From NCBI GenBank assembly GCA_047967505.1, contig CM106541.1: a DNA stretch of 64,000 bases; one strand, 5' to 3'. Made by a program: the position numbers and the translations under genes. Shown here piece after piece: positions 1-10,599 of this stretch (position 1 is the first letter of the stretch; each line of letters opens with the position of its first letter). This stretch comes from Dipteris shenzhenensis. Its lineage: Eukaryota > Polypodiophyta > Polypodiopsida > Gleicheniales. The notes below the pieces were generated by a model that searched no databases, was not told the origin of the DNA, and worked only from the letters and a program-made list of their open reading frames with translations.

Positions 1-365
1 TGCAGAGGCATAAACCAAGACAACCTTACCCATTTAGAGCCAAATGTAAACTTCATGGCCATGCCCACATCCTTTGCAATCTTTTCCTTGTATGATTTCA
101 TTGTTTTTGTGTCCACCATGCTACAACCCATCAATAGATATTTCTCTATTTCAAAGCAGAGGACTTCTCTCCAGCATGCATTTGCCTTCCTAAATCCTCA
201 TGAATGGCAGTAAACTTACCTAAGAAGCACTCAACTGGTTCCCACTCGTTAAATCTGAATGAAATGCATCTGCTATGCACAAGTGCTATTTCAAAATACA
301 ATTTCAAACTGACTCATTACACTAGTTCTGTTTTAAAATACAATTTCAAGCTAACTCATTACACT
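1..365 (-). pseudogene. 5' part of repeat-family protein copy 1, decayed
   Basis: The block is homologous to 30761-31205. On the minus strand the other copy reads through stretches such as MCIADVFCLDFEEWEP, FLGKLTAIHEDLERQMHAGE and KDVGMAMKFTFGSKWVRL. Here the same reading is recognisable but broken by the roughly 96-bp deletion and by the window edge. No function is assigned. Confidence 0.4.
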
Positions 366-815
366 TCAAAATCTTATACAAAATGTATACTTATAATGCG
401 ATGGTATTGTCGATTGATTGCTTGATGGAGGAAGGCGCATGTCGTTCCCCATGTAGATGTGTTGCACCTTTTCAAGCAATCCTTTCTTCCTAAGCTTGAA
501 CTTCATGATGTGGCCCTTCCATTCATGCAAAAGATCACCTCTTTTGCTCTTGGTAAGCTTATGTGGAACCTTGGCAGATCCTCTCATGACTATCCAATCA
601 TTCAAGCTGTAGGTGCAAGGCACCCATTCACCCAGTGCATTTTTGTTGGTGTGGGACACAGAGTAAATGTATGGTCTCCTCACCATGCTTGTGCAGAGGT
701 CACAATAGCAATAGTGGACTAGAAAGTGCAGCTTGGAGGGAGAGAATAGCTTCGATAGAGGGAGAGAGAGGGAGAAGGTATAGAGGGTGCAATTGAACAA
801 TGAGAGAAGCTTCAA
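366..815 (-). pseudogene. Remnant of an unrecognised repeat-family protein, copy 1
   Basis: This 149-codon minus-strand reading frame is matched closely by 31209-31529, also on the minus strand. The shared part includes the stretches RRPYIYSVSH, EWVPCTYSLNDWIVMRG, KRGDLLHEWKGHIMKFKL and VQHIYMGNDMRLP, with mostly conservative changes, so this frame was probably once coding. The surrounding DNA (1-1060) corresponds to 30761-31893, but this copy lacks about 96 bp between positions 130 and 140 that the other copy keeps. I do not recognise the family. It may be part of an unclassified transposable element or of a duplicated host gene. The N-terminal end of the frame runs into tandem repeats and is unlikely to be real. 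Confidence 0.45.
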
Positions 816-824
816 GAGGTGCTG

Positions 825-1062
825 TAGCTAGGAATGGAGGGAGAAAGAGTAGAGGGGGATGAGCAGCTGCTCTAGGAGGTGTTGTAGCTAGGAATGGAAG
901 GAGAAAGAGCAGAGGGGGTTGAGCAGCCACTACAAGAGGTATTGTAGCTAGGAATGGAGGAAGAAAGAGCAGAGGGGGATGAGCAGCTGCTGCTATAGGA
1001 GGTGTTGTAGCTAGGAATGGAGAGAGAATGAGCAGCTACTACAGGAGGTGCTGGAGAGGGAG
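825..1062. repeat. Tandem repeat, about 60-bp unit, four copies
   Basis: The unit contains TAGCTAGGAATGGAGGGAGA, then AAGAGTAGAGGGGGATGAGC and a variable AGGAGGTGTTG end. It recurs near 827, 887, 947 and 1010. The same array occurs at 31668-31893, so it belongs to the duplicated block. Open frames across it on the minus strand are serine/proline-rich low complexity and are not reported as genes. Confidence 0.8.
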
Positions 1063-1690
1063 AAACACAGTGCACTAGAGCAGGAGGGGGTAGAGAAGAT
1101 GCCAAATGAGTTTCCACATTTGAAAAATGGAGGGAGAATGGAGCTGGACCAAAGAAGAGGAGGGGGCAAGCCTGTAACAAGCTGAGAGGGGGGAAAAGTT
1201 CGCCCAGAAGGGCCCATTGCCTCTTGAATGACTTGTAGGCTTGTTTGGGGAAGGTGCATATGGGAGAAGGGTCAAGCATGGGTTGAGGTGGGGGGGGATG
1301 GTTTGAGTGGTCTCTGGTGTAAGAGGAGTAACCAATAGGGGCTGTTTACAGGTCTGCCCACCCTCCACCTCAACATGGCATTGCCCCACAAAAAGGAGCA
1401 CTCCAATTGGTACACCTCAAATACCTCACTAATCCCTTGAAATTAGGAAACACTAATTGGGGGCCCTTTGGAGACCCCAATTCTCCCCTAATGCATGAAA
1501 TTCCTAAAGTAGAGAACAAATGAGTCTTAGTGGGAACAATGCAACACCATGAATATTTTGGAGTAAGAAATTTCATTGAAAATTTGGGGAACTAACCTTG
1601 CAGCTGCTATTCTTCTCTTTCGGGCACCACTATTGGTTGACAATGCATCCATAGATTGCAATTATCTTTTCCTCTCCTTTAGTCCCAAAG
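1063..1690. other. Stretch without a recognisable gene
   Basis: I see no convincing coding region. A short block near 1441-1500 (CTAATTGGGGGCCC, GAGACCCCAATTCTCCCCTA) recurs twice at 2985-3060, so part of this stretch is repetitive. Confidence 0.4.
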
Positions 1691-2420
1691 GTGTTCTCTT
1701 CAACTTTTGTACTCATTCTATCGACTTCTCTTGTTCCTTCTCCACAGCACATTGAACTTGACCTTTCCAAATCTTGTTTGTTTTCAGCGAGCTTCTAGAT
1801 TGATTCTTCCAATTCCCGTTGCTCCAAGTCCAATGCATGTGCTTTGTCACTGAGTTCTTTGTTTTGCAATTGGAGATCTTGCATATGATTATGCATTGCC
1901 ACAATAGTAATATTTCCCAAATGTGCAAGTTCTTCTACTTGGGCTCTCTGCACCTCGCTTGCTTGCATAGCCAATGTCTAAGAATGGTTCAATTGATTGC
2001 AATAATCGAGCAATCGAGCATGTCCTTTGCCAATACAAACCGAACAACATCATGCACTATATGAAAAGGAGGTTTCTTTTGGGTGGCAGGGTCTAAAGGA
2101 TACAAGTTTCCATCCACCCAAAGGTCAAGATGCTTATTCCCTTGCAATCGAAGACTATGGAGCACACTTTGAGGAGTTCTAGTATATCCCAAATGGCGTG
2201 TGCTTGCATATTCTGCCTCCAGTTGTAGGTTCACATGGTACTTGTTGGATATGTCCTCGAATGGTGCCATGAGTACTCAAAGAGAGGTATTAGTGATGCA
2301 AGCTAAAATGTAGGGGAGAGCTAGCAAAGATGGAGCAGTGAGAGGGAGAGAGTAGCAAGGAAGAGGGAGGAGGAGAAATAGATGAGGGCAAGAGGAAGAG
2401 GAGGAGGAGAGTAGGGCGAC
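1690..2420 (-). pseudogene. Dispersed gene fragment beginning MAPFEDI, copy 1
   Basis: The minus strand encodes a protein starting MAPFEDISNKYHVNLQLE at 2270, followed by a stretch rich in short motifs (HLGYTRTPQSVLHSL, KHLDLWVDGNLYPLDP, PFHIVHDVVRFVLAKDM) up to 1989. After a stop it continues in a shifted frame as a glutamine/leucine-rich, probably coiled-coil region (about 1930-1750, MQDLQLQNKELSDKAHALDL). The plus-strand copy at 13648-14276 is collinear, including about 150 bp upstream of the start. The family is unknown to me. The conserved start codon and the long alignable frame suggest a real gene that has been multiplied. This copy is broken after the first 93 codons. Confidence 0.5.
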
Positions 2421-2775
2421 ACGTGTAGAAGGGAGGGAAGGAATTGCTGTAGACGGGAGAAGGAGGGGAGAGCTGCTATAGGAGGGAGGAGGAGGGGAGA
2501 GATTCTGCAGGAGGGAGGAGCAAAGGAGAGGGAGCCTGGACGACTGGAGAAGGAGGGGAGAGAAAGGAGGGAGGAGGAGCCAGAAGGAGGAGGAGGAGGG
2601 GAGAGGGAGGAGGGAGGAGGAGCAAGACGGAGGAGGGGAGAGGAAGAGGGAGGGAGAGGGAGGGAGAGGGAGAGGGAGATAGAGGAGCGAGGGAGGGAGG
2701 GAGAGAGGGAGGAGGAGGAGGGAGAGAGAGGGAGGGAGGGAGAGAGAGAGAGGGAGGGAGGGAGATTCAAAATTT
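2421..2775. repeat. Polypurine GGGAGA-rich tract
   Basis: Nearly every base on the plus strand is A or G, in irregular GGAGGAG and GGGAGA repeats. The long Ser/Pro/Leu frame on the minus strand is a by-product of this composition. A short C-run and G-run (2797-2824, CCCCCCCCCCTCATTGATGG) follows and could pair as a hairpin. Confidence 0.8.
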
Positions 2776-3060
2776 GAAATTCAATTTTCAAAAAGTGCCC
2801 CCCCCCCTCATTGATGGGGGGGAGAGGTGGGCTCAAATGTGGGCTTAACCCAACTGTTGGAAATCAGAAGAGAATTTAGGCTTGCCAATCCTAATCAATC
2901 TTTGATTACTAGTAGACTATAGCTTTGCAACAATGAGATAACAGCCCCTTGCATTAGCACACTAAGCATTCCCTAATCCATTCCTTATGAGGCCCTTTTG
3001 AGACCCCAATTCTCCCCTAATGAAACACTAATTGGAGGCCCTTTTGAGACCCCATTTCTC

Positions 3061-4690
3061 CCCTAATGCTAGGTGCTAAAGTGTTGATGAGCAAGTATAA
3101 ACCCACAAGTGATTGTCTCAACTTTGCATAGTGCATAGTGTTTGATTCTTTATCTCTTTAAGGCATTCATCAAAGTCTATGCAATGACTACTAGCAAAGG
3201 TACTCACTCATTTGTTGTCCCCCATGTGAAGCTATTTAAAGTTGAAGGTTCTAGGTGCTAAATTGCTTACTAGCCCTAAGGTATTTATACCCACATGTAA
3301 TGGTCTCAAGTTTGCATTCTCTCTTTAAGGCATTCAATGAAGTCTATGTAATGAATAATTGCAAAGGTAATCTCTCCCCTCTACAAATTCGCATGAACAT
3401 TTATTGAATCCCATGTGAAGTTATTTAAAGTTGAAAGTTTTGGGTGCCAACCCACTGACAAGGAAGTAAAAACCCACATTTAATGGTCTTAGCTTTGCAT
3501 AGTGCATAGTGCTTGATTCTTTCTCTCTTTAAGGGATTCAACCTTTCAAGCTCGAGGGGATACACTACTAAGAAACCCTATGTATCACGTGCATTCAAGG
3601 GATATTAAAAAAACACCTAGACTAAATTTCCTCTCCCAATAAAAACACCCCTCTTTACTTATGAACTAAGTGATTTAAAAAAATTTTTGAAATAAAAAAG
3701 CCTCCTGTTATCGTAATCCTGTTAAATTTGTTCAAAAAGTTCAATTAAAATACCCCTCCTTTTGAATGCACATGGTACAAAAAAATTTTGTGAGGTGAAA
3801 CCCCGAGCTTTCAGGAAAGTTTATACAATGACTAATTGCAAAGGTAATCTCTTCCCCATGCAAGTCCGTATGAACATTTGTTGACCCCAGGTGTTAATCT
3901 GTTGACTAGCAAGTAAAAACCCACATGAGAAGGTCTCACCTTTGCATAGTGCATAGTGTTTGATTTTTTCTCTCTTTAAGGCATTCAACAACTTCTGTGC
4001 AATGACTAATGATCATGGATGATTTTTTCATGTTAGTTTCACTAAGGATTGAAACTTTTAGATTGGTGTCGAAAGTTTGTTTACCATTTAAAAAAAAAAT
4101 GTTGGAAACATTTGCCAAGATTTGAAACTTTTATGCAAAAAAATTTAAATTTTTGTCAGGATTTACATCTTTTCCTTATAAATTCAAAATTAAATGTATA
4201 AAAATGTACTATATCTATTAATATTGTGAAACGAAATAAACTAGATGATAAACTTTTGCCAAGATTTATATTAATATGTAAGCGTACCTTCGATGAAAAC
4301 ATCCATGCTCGTAATCCCTCCCTACTATAAGTCAACATGAACATTTGTTTATCCCTATTTGAAGTTATTCAAAGTTGAAGGTAATTGCAACAAGTAATCC
4401 CTCCCCCATGGATGCTTGTAATCCCTCCCATTTGTTGATCCCTATTTGAAGTTATTCAAAGTTGAAGGTAATTGCAACAAGTAATCCCTCCCCCTTGCAA
4501 GACCGCATGAACATTTGCAGACCCCCATGCGAAGTTATGTAAAGTCGAAAGTTCTAGGTGCTAAACTATGACTAGAAAGCAAAAAGCCATATGCGATGGT
4601 CTCAACTTTCGAGAATGCCATGTGAAATTATTAAAGTGGGCGCTAAGCCGCTTTCTTGTCCTACAGGTATTAAATCTGAAGGTTGACACC
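3061..4690. repeat. Degenerate tandem array, about 190-bp unit, upstream of the P450
   Basis: Each unit contains, in order, AAAGTTGAAGGTTCTAGGTG, GACTAGCAAGTAAAAACCCA, TTTGCATAGTGCATAGTG, TCTCTCTTTAAGGCATTCAA, CAATGACTAATTGCAAAGGT and CATGAACATTTGTTGACCCC. Recognisable units begin near 3068, 3239, 3428 and 4540, with partial units near 4370 and 4461. One unit was split by the MITE at 3551-3807 and resumes afterwards. The last unit ends just before the P450 TATA box, so the array forms its upstream region. Confidence 0.65.
3551..3807. mobile_element. MITE, hAT-like (8-bp target duplication), copy A
   Basis: The element is 257 bp long. It begins CTCGAGGGGATACAC and ends TGAAACCCCGAG, and the two ends are imperfect inverted repeats. 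Further in, TATCACGTGCATTCAA on the left faces TTGAATGCACATGGTA on the right. It is flanked by CTTTCAAG (3543-3550) and CTTTCAGG (3808-3815), a 7-of-8 match. A relative with the same ends lies at 52356-52602. It has no coding capacity. The 8-bp duplication fits the hAT superfamily, but the terminal sequence itself is not diagnostic. Confidence 0.7.
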
Positions 4691-4697
4691 CCCGATC

Positions 4698-4706
4698 TTA
4701 TATATT
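4698..4706 (+). promoter_or_regulatory. TATA box of the P450 gene
   Basis: TTATATATT lies 36 bp upstream of the first in-frame ATG (4742) and 45 bp upstream of the second (4751). A start site about 30 bp downstream would leave a very short leader. This supports the promoter lying directly at the edge of the repeat array. Confidence 0.5.
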
Positions 4707-4741
4707 GATCCAATAGTGCATGTTCAAGCTCAACGTGCAGC

Positions 4742-7593
4742 ATGCTGGCTATGGCGATATCAATTTCCTGGGGTGCTGTCCTCCTGCTCCTCCTCCTCCT
4801 CCTCTCCGTCGTCTTCTTCGTTAACAGCTTCTCCAAATCCTCTGCAGCTAGGCTTCCTCCCGGTCCCCCCCCTCTTCCCATCATCGGAAACGCCCTTCAG
4901 ATCCTTCTCTCAGGCGGCCTCCTTCTCCCACACCGCACCCTTGCCCGCTTCTCCCACCGTTACGGCCCCTTGCTTTACCTTCGATTCGGTTTCTTGTCTC
5001 ACGTCGTGGTTTCTAGCCCTGAGCTCGCCAGAGAGGTCCTCGTCACCCAGGATCAGTCTTTTGCCACCCGACCATCTTTTCAGATATTCCAGTTCTCCCA
5101 CTATGGTGAGGAGAACAGTGTCGTCCTAGGGCCCTATGGGAGCCGGTGGAGAGAGTTGCGTAGAATCTGCACTCTCCAACTCTTCACCGCAAAGAGGATT
5201 CGCGAGTTTAATGGTGTCAGGATGGAAGAGATTAAGTCCATGCTCCACAACATGGCCGAGAGGAGTCAAAACGGGAAGTTTGCTGTGAATATGAGGCATA
5301 GCCTAGAAATGCTCTCAGAAAATGTCATGGGTCGCGTTCTCTTCACGAAAAAACTAAGCGAAGCGTTTTATCACAACGATCGCTCGCTTAGCACCATTCT
5401 GCAAGAGGCCAGTGAGGTATTTCACACGCCGCTGATCGGTGAATACATTCCTTTCCTTGGTTGGATGGATTGGAAGTTAAGGCAGCAACTGCGGAGGCTA
5501 CACAAAGAAGCAGATACCGTCTTGGAGGATATTCTTGCTGAGCGTAAAGTGGACCAAACGGCAGACAACAAAAATGACTTTCTCGCTGTTCTACTTTCTG
5601 ACGAAATCGGGAAAGACACGATGAAAGGCATTCTGGTGGTAAGAGTGGTTCTTGGTGCTGCTATTTTCTATAGTCGTCCTGCTCATTGCAACATGGGCAT
5701 CCGGTCCTGATCCAAAGGTTGCCCCAACCATTGACATACATCACATCATAGTGCGAATCGGTAGGCATCTTTCTGTAGTGTTGGCCACCACAACCTCGCT
5801 TGCAGTACCTTCTTGGTCGTGATTTCTCCCACCTGCCACTCCGCAATGTGCCTCCATGAGCACAGCTTCTTGCTCGTGCGAAAGTATGCATCGGACCAGA
5901 ACATCCACCAAATGTCTATGGTAGACCTGATCAACCACCACTTCGAATCCGCAGCTTCTTAGTGCCAACGGATTTCGTTGATTCCTGGTTAGGTAATTTG
6001 GCAGATCCCATACGATAGTAGCATTAAGTTTTCGGTAGTCGACACAGATCCATATCTTCTGGTTCTTGGGCACGATCACGATTGGAGAAATCTACTCTGA
6101 TTGCTCAATTGGTGCAATGAATCCTACCTACAGGAACCGCTCTAGTATGGTCTTTACCTGCTTTGCCACATGCGGATTCATGCAGTACTGGTGCATTTTG
6201 ATGGGCATGGCATCCTTCTTCAGATTTACGCAGTGCTGGTAAAATTTTGGGTCCAACCCCCGCATATTGGATAGTCCCAAGTGAACACATCCACAAACTC
6301 TGTGAGCAGTGCCACTAACTCCTTTCTGAATTCCTCTTTTAGGAGTGTGTTGATCTTTATGGGCTTGGAACTCCCATCTGTGCCTAAGAACACCGTCTCC
6401 AATGCATCTTCTTGCATGCGTGTCACTCGCATCATGCGCTTCTCAAACTCCCTTTCCTACTCCAGGACATCCTTCATATGCATATCCGCAATCAATAAGT
6501 CCTTCATTGGTTGTATCTGTGGTGGTTGCAATATTACGAGACTGGTGGTCCATGATCCTGGCAAGAGATATTGTGCATAAATTTCCATGACATCGACCGT
6601 AACGAACAGCAGTTCAGCTTGGTCTGCGCTTGGACTGGGTCTGCGCTTGAGCTCAATCTGAACTTCTTCTCCTGGAGACTATATGCGCCTGGCTAGGACT
6701 CCATCTTGAGGGACTAGGTCTGTATCTGTCGCTACCAATTAGAGCCGTCCCTATGCAAAGGAAGTGCTCAACCTTGAATTGAGATGTAGAAAATACTGTT
6801 ATAGGTTCCCATTGTAGGCAAAACGACCAGCCTATGGATGAATGTTTGGAGGTTGACCAAATTGTTCTGTATCCAACCTTCCGACATGGTTTTTCGTTGA
6901 TTCTGATGCATCCTTCAGCAACGTTTTTTAGGAGCTGTTAACATAGCTTTTTCTTCACAGGAAATGCTTGGTGCTGGTTTAGACACGACGTCAGCTGCTT
7001 TGGAGTGGGCGCTATCGGAACTCTTGCGTAACCCTAGGGCGATGCAGAAGCTACGAGACGAGCTGAACGCAGTGGTGGGAGGCGGGAGGATGGTGGACGA
7101 ATCTCACATACCTAAGCTAGGGTACCTGAATGCGGTGTTGAAGGAGACGCTACGACTGCATCCACCGCTGGCGCTACTGGTACCTCATGCTGCGATGAAG
7201 GACTGCGAGCTGGCAGGATACAAGATACCGAAGGGAACGAGGGTGTTGGTGAATGCCTGGGCGATAGCGACGGACCCAAAGGTGTGGCAGAAACCGGAGG
7301 AATTCTGGCCAGAGAGGTTCGAGGGGAGGCCGGAGCTAGACGTAACGGGGAAGTGCACTGAGGTAATACCGTTTGGGACAGGGAGAAGAGGCTGCCCAGG
7401 GATGACTTTTGGGATGGCGATGCTGGAGCTGGCGCTTTCTAATCTGATTCACTGCTTCGATTGGCAGCTCCCGGGCGGGCAACAAGAAGCTCAGAGCCCT
7501 GATTTCGTCGCAGAGAGGATGGGTACAGTCATCTTCAAAGCTAATATCCTCCACGCTATCCCGGTTCCTCGCTCTCTTGCTGCTATCTCATAG
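4742..7593 (+). CDS. Cytochrome P450, A-type (CYP71 clan), two exons
   Basis: Exon 1 is 4742-5638 and exon 2 is 6961-7593. The phase-0 intron has GTAAGA at 5639 and a pyrimidine-rich CACAG acceptor ending at 6960. The product is 509 residues, a normal P450 length. It has an N-terminal leucine-rich membrane anchor (about 8-28), a proline hinge LPPGPPPLPIIGN (38-50), helix C WRELR (136-140), the oxygen-binding I-helix motif AGLDTT (304-309), the K-helix ExxR as ETLR (361-364), PERF (416-419) and the heme loop FGTGRRGCPG with ligand Cys444. These define an ER-anchored microsomal monooxygenase that takes electrons from P450 reductase. The family within the CYP71 clan, and so the substrate, cannot be settled by eye. 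The GC-rich coding sequence contrasts with the surrounding DNA. ATG 4751 is an alternative start that keeps the anchor. No frame breaks are seen. Confidence 0.92.
5741..6580 (-). mobile_element. Ty3/gypsy pol debris inside the P450 intron
   Basis: The minus strand carries collinear but broken pol pieces. The pre-RT region is at 6435-6226 (KINTLLKEEFRKELVALLTE, FVDVFTWDYP). The RT entry is near 6290-6030, with a proline- and lysine-containing stretch leading into WICVDYRKLNA. An internal deletion then leads to an integrase zinc-binding remnant near 5860-5790 (EAHCGVAGG and a WWPTL-like end). Frameshifts and stops are frequent. No LTR or target duplication was found, so the limits are those of recognisable coding similarity. 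The orientation is opposite to the P450. Confidence 0.75.
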
Positions 7594-7721
7594 AGCATTT
7601 TGGAATTCTGCTTGAACGTCGAGGTAACCTTAATCATACTACATGAATGCGATGATGGACTAAAGCCCTATCAATGCCGCCATCGGTAAAGCATATATCC
7701 ATGTACTAGTAATCTTTAATG

Positions 7722-7727
7722 AATAAA
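7722..7727 (+). terminator. Polyadenylation signal candidate of the P450
   Basis: AATAAA lies 129 bp after the P450 stop codon, in an AT-rich context. This is a normal distance for a plant 3' UTR. Confidence 0.45.
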
Positions 7728-8050
7728 GTCTTTCATTGCCACAAAATTTCAAGCAGATGGGTAAAACCTTGTAAATGCTCCAAGATATCAAGTGAGTGTT
7801 TTGTGCTTATTCTCTAAAATCAAACACAAATGATTTTAAAACCTCCTTTTAATACACTAAATAAAAGTCAACTAATTTTCCATTTAAATGAAAATATCAA
7901 AGACTCGCACTCCTCTCCATAAGATTTGTAACTCCTCTATCAAAGGTGCCATGTACACGTCCATATTTTTGGCCTTATACTTCCCTGGCACAAGTAGTGC
8001 AGGCATGAGGTGTCCCTTCTTTATTGTTAGCCATGGTGGGATATTGTAAT
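7728..8050. other. AT-rich spacer
   Basis: Nothing recognisable lies between the P450 3' end and the first TNP2 similarity. Confidence 0.4.
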
Positions 8051-9773
8051 TCACCAAGACTAGGCTATGTCGACCAAGATGTCAAGCGTAACCCGAAAGG
8101 ATTCATGCCGTCCATGGCAAGGCCAAGATGTAAGTTGCGTGGCTCTCTCGCAAAGTCCGGCCACTGATTGTCTATGTGCTTCCAAGCTACACAATCTGCG
8201 AGAATCCTCAATGTGTTATTAGTGGACCGAGGAGATGCATGCCATGTCATCAACTTCGTTATGGATTTGCATCGGAACATGTGCTATATTCTTGCAATGA
8301 TGGGAAAGTGTCTCAAGAACTTTACCGGTATCTGCTCACCCTGTAAGTCATCTCTATATCGTTGTTCCCAACACTTCAGAAAACTATCCAAATCTCCATG
8401 CTCATGACGAAAGAGAATACAGTCATAACGGCAAGCATGGATCGTATCATAATCCATACCCACCATTGTTAGCATCATCTTTGCTTCATCTCTTGATGTG
8501 GGCATGGTATTTGGTGCAGGCAACATCTTCTGGGGCAACCTATCATAATTCAAATATACATAGGCTTCGAATAATGATGATCCTCAAAGCAACAAAGAAG
8601 TCATGTCACTAATCCTACAGCTTAGAATACCTATAAGACATTGAGCAAGCTTAGAATCCTACAACTTGACATTGAGCAAACATTTACAGACTCCTGCATT
8701 CTTTGAATTAGAGTGATAGAAGTATGTATTTGTTTGCTCAATGGTAAGCTATTGAAGCCTCATGTGGGAAAAAAGAGAAGGAAAGAGAGAGGAATAGAGA
8801 TGAGAAAAAGAGAGGAGAAAAAAGACAGAAAAAGAGAGGAGATAAGAGAGAAGAAGAGAAAAAGTGAAAAGAGAAAAAGTGGGGATAAAAGAGAAAAGAA
8901 GAGAAGGAAAGAGAGGAGAAAAGAGACGAAAAGAGGAGATAAAAGAGAAAAAGAGAGGAGAAAAGAGACGAAAAGAGAGGATAAAAGAGAGAATGATAAA
9001 AGAGAGTCACAATTCAAACATACATAGGCTTCAAATAATGATGATTCTCAAACATACATGATGATTCTCGAAACAAACAATATCCAAATAATGAGTCAAA
9101 TTAATGCGGGGACCGTATCTCATTAAGGCCGAGACACTTGTATTCGACCACCCATAGTTTGCTCACAGATTTAAGATTGAGAGACAAGCCCGTAGTTTAG
9201 ACATCCTAGCACCCTCGTACAATTGTGTTGATTGCAACTCTCGCATTTTGACCTTAGACTGTGATATCACATGTACATATGATATAGTGCCCCTAAAAAT
9301 AGAATCCATCATGTCCACCATACCCTCGTTAACATGTGAGAGACTATAGTCTTGCTCAAAGTATGAAGGTATATGCGCACCCTCGCCACCCTCCTCATCT
9401 TGTTTCAAGATTTCATGTAAACATAAGATCTTATCTCAAGGTTTCGTGTCATAATGGTATCCAATATTAACCGTCCACTCAAATAGCATTGACTTACTAA
9501 TGATCCATCACCATGTGCAACACCAACGGTGGGTACTGGTTCGGGCTCCTCCCCATACATCCATAAGTGGTGCATGATAATATGACGTTGATGTCGTACT
9601 TCTCGCTTGCAATGAGTGCAATGATAATACAACCTCTCCGTAAGCCACTCTGTGATCCCGGGCATTGGTGCATCATCTGACGAGCTTCCACTTGTCCCTT
9701 CCATCTGCACACTTTTAAAATCACAACATGAGCTGCAAGGAAATCTATTAAGATCCAAAAAATAGCCACCCAT
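8050..9773 (-). pseudogene. CACTA/En-Spm transposase TNP2, N-terminal half, broken
   Basis: The first 122 codons (9773-9405) hold the transposase-associated domain, with ITEWLTERLYYHCTHC and a histidine-rich segment ending HHLWMYG. Downstream pieces are 9408-9163 (STQLYEGARMSKL), 8553-8284 (YDTIHACRYDCILFRHEH, followed by a Cys/Trp segment and PVKFLRHFPII) and 8280-8065 (KLMTWHASPRSTNNTLR, then DFAREPRNLHLGLAMDGMNP). These match successive parts of the TNP2 family, including the start of the catalytic domain. The remainder is missing on this side and the frames are broken. A C-terminal TNP2 piece lies at 17846-18522, in an order that cannot be one collinear gene. The purine repeat at 8770-9005 interrupts the gene. 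Confidence 0.8.
8770..9005. repeat. GAGAAAAGA polypurine simple repeat
   Basis: Irregular AGAGAGGAGAAAAGAGACGA units fill the region. Open frames on both strands here are Lys/Arg/Glu or Ser/Phe/Leu low complexity and are not genes. Confidence 0.85.
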
Positions 9774-9799
9774 GAGCTTCTTTTCTCTCTTTTAACAAT

Positions 9800-9930
9800 A
9801 AGTTCCCTGCCCTGTTCTGTCGCTATATAGCGATGCTTTGTCTTGTTTCATCGCTATATAGCGATGCTTTTTGGAAATGAACATCACTATATAGCGACTG
9901 ACCAACGTCACTATATAGTGACATTGGGGG
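9800..9930. repeat. Palindromic TCGCTATATAGCGATG repeats (CACTA subterminal type)
   Basis: The self-complementary core CGCTATATAGCG or CACTATATAGTG occurs about four times within 110 bp, each copy separated by 20-30 bp. Similar clusters lie at 13465-13565, 14340-14490 and 17370-17470, always next to CACTA genes or ends. In CACTA elements such short repeated motifs near the ends are the transposase-binding sites, which is the likely role here. They start 30 bp upstream of the TNP2 start at 9773. Confidence 0.65.
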
Positions 9931-10599
9931 CTTAAACCCGAAACCCCACGTGATGCTATCTTCTGCTATCTTTGACATCTCTATTGCGGCCGAAAAAGCA
10001 AAAATCTCTAGACCTCCCACCATATATTCGATGACCTCGCTTTCCTCCTCTCTATTCTCCACTCTTCACCCCTACCCAGCCCCTCTCCTAACACTTGTGC
10101 TCCTTCTCTATCCTTCTCCCTCTCTGCTTGTGTGAAAAGAAGTTTTTCAAGAAGGTGAGTCTCTTTAAGCAATGTAGGTTCATTTTTGTGAGATTTCATT
10201 TTGTGGGTATTGAAGCATGTTTCTCCTTATATTGGTAAGGCTATGTGCTAGTTTTCATGCTTGACTTTTAGAGGTTAAGGACAAAAAATGAGATTTGGTG
10301 AAAGAAAGAAGATTCACCTCTTCTCTTTTTGGTATTTCTCTTCCTCCTCTTTCTCCTTGTTTGTAGGCTTATGCTTGTCTCCTCAATCCAATCCCTTTGA
10401 GAAGTTGCTTCTCTGAACTCGTCCTTCCTTTAACTAGTTATTTGAAAAATAGTATGTTTCCTCTCTTGTGTAGGGCCAGTCCACAAAACACTGAGTGGGA
10501 CTACTCCAAGTAAGAAAGTGCTTCCTCTTTTCTCCTTTTGTTATTTTTGTTCTTTGCATTGGCCTGCAACTAGCGCTTAAAGCGCTAGCTGCATTGATG

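Noticed and set aside
2321-2836. 171-codon Ser/Pro/Leu frame on the minus strand
   Set aside because: Translation of the GGGAGA polypurine tract; only its end (upstream of MAPFEDI) is shared with the other copy, as DNA.
5661-6079. Separate small genes within the P450 intron
   Set aside because: All frames there are pieces of one broken gypsy pol on the minus strand.
8713-9027. Lys/Arg/Glu-rich frame on plus and Ser/Phe-rich frames on minus
   Set aside because: Product of a polypurine simple repeat that interrupts the TNP2 remnant.
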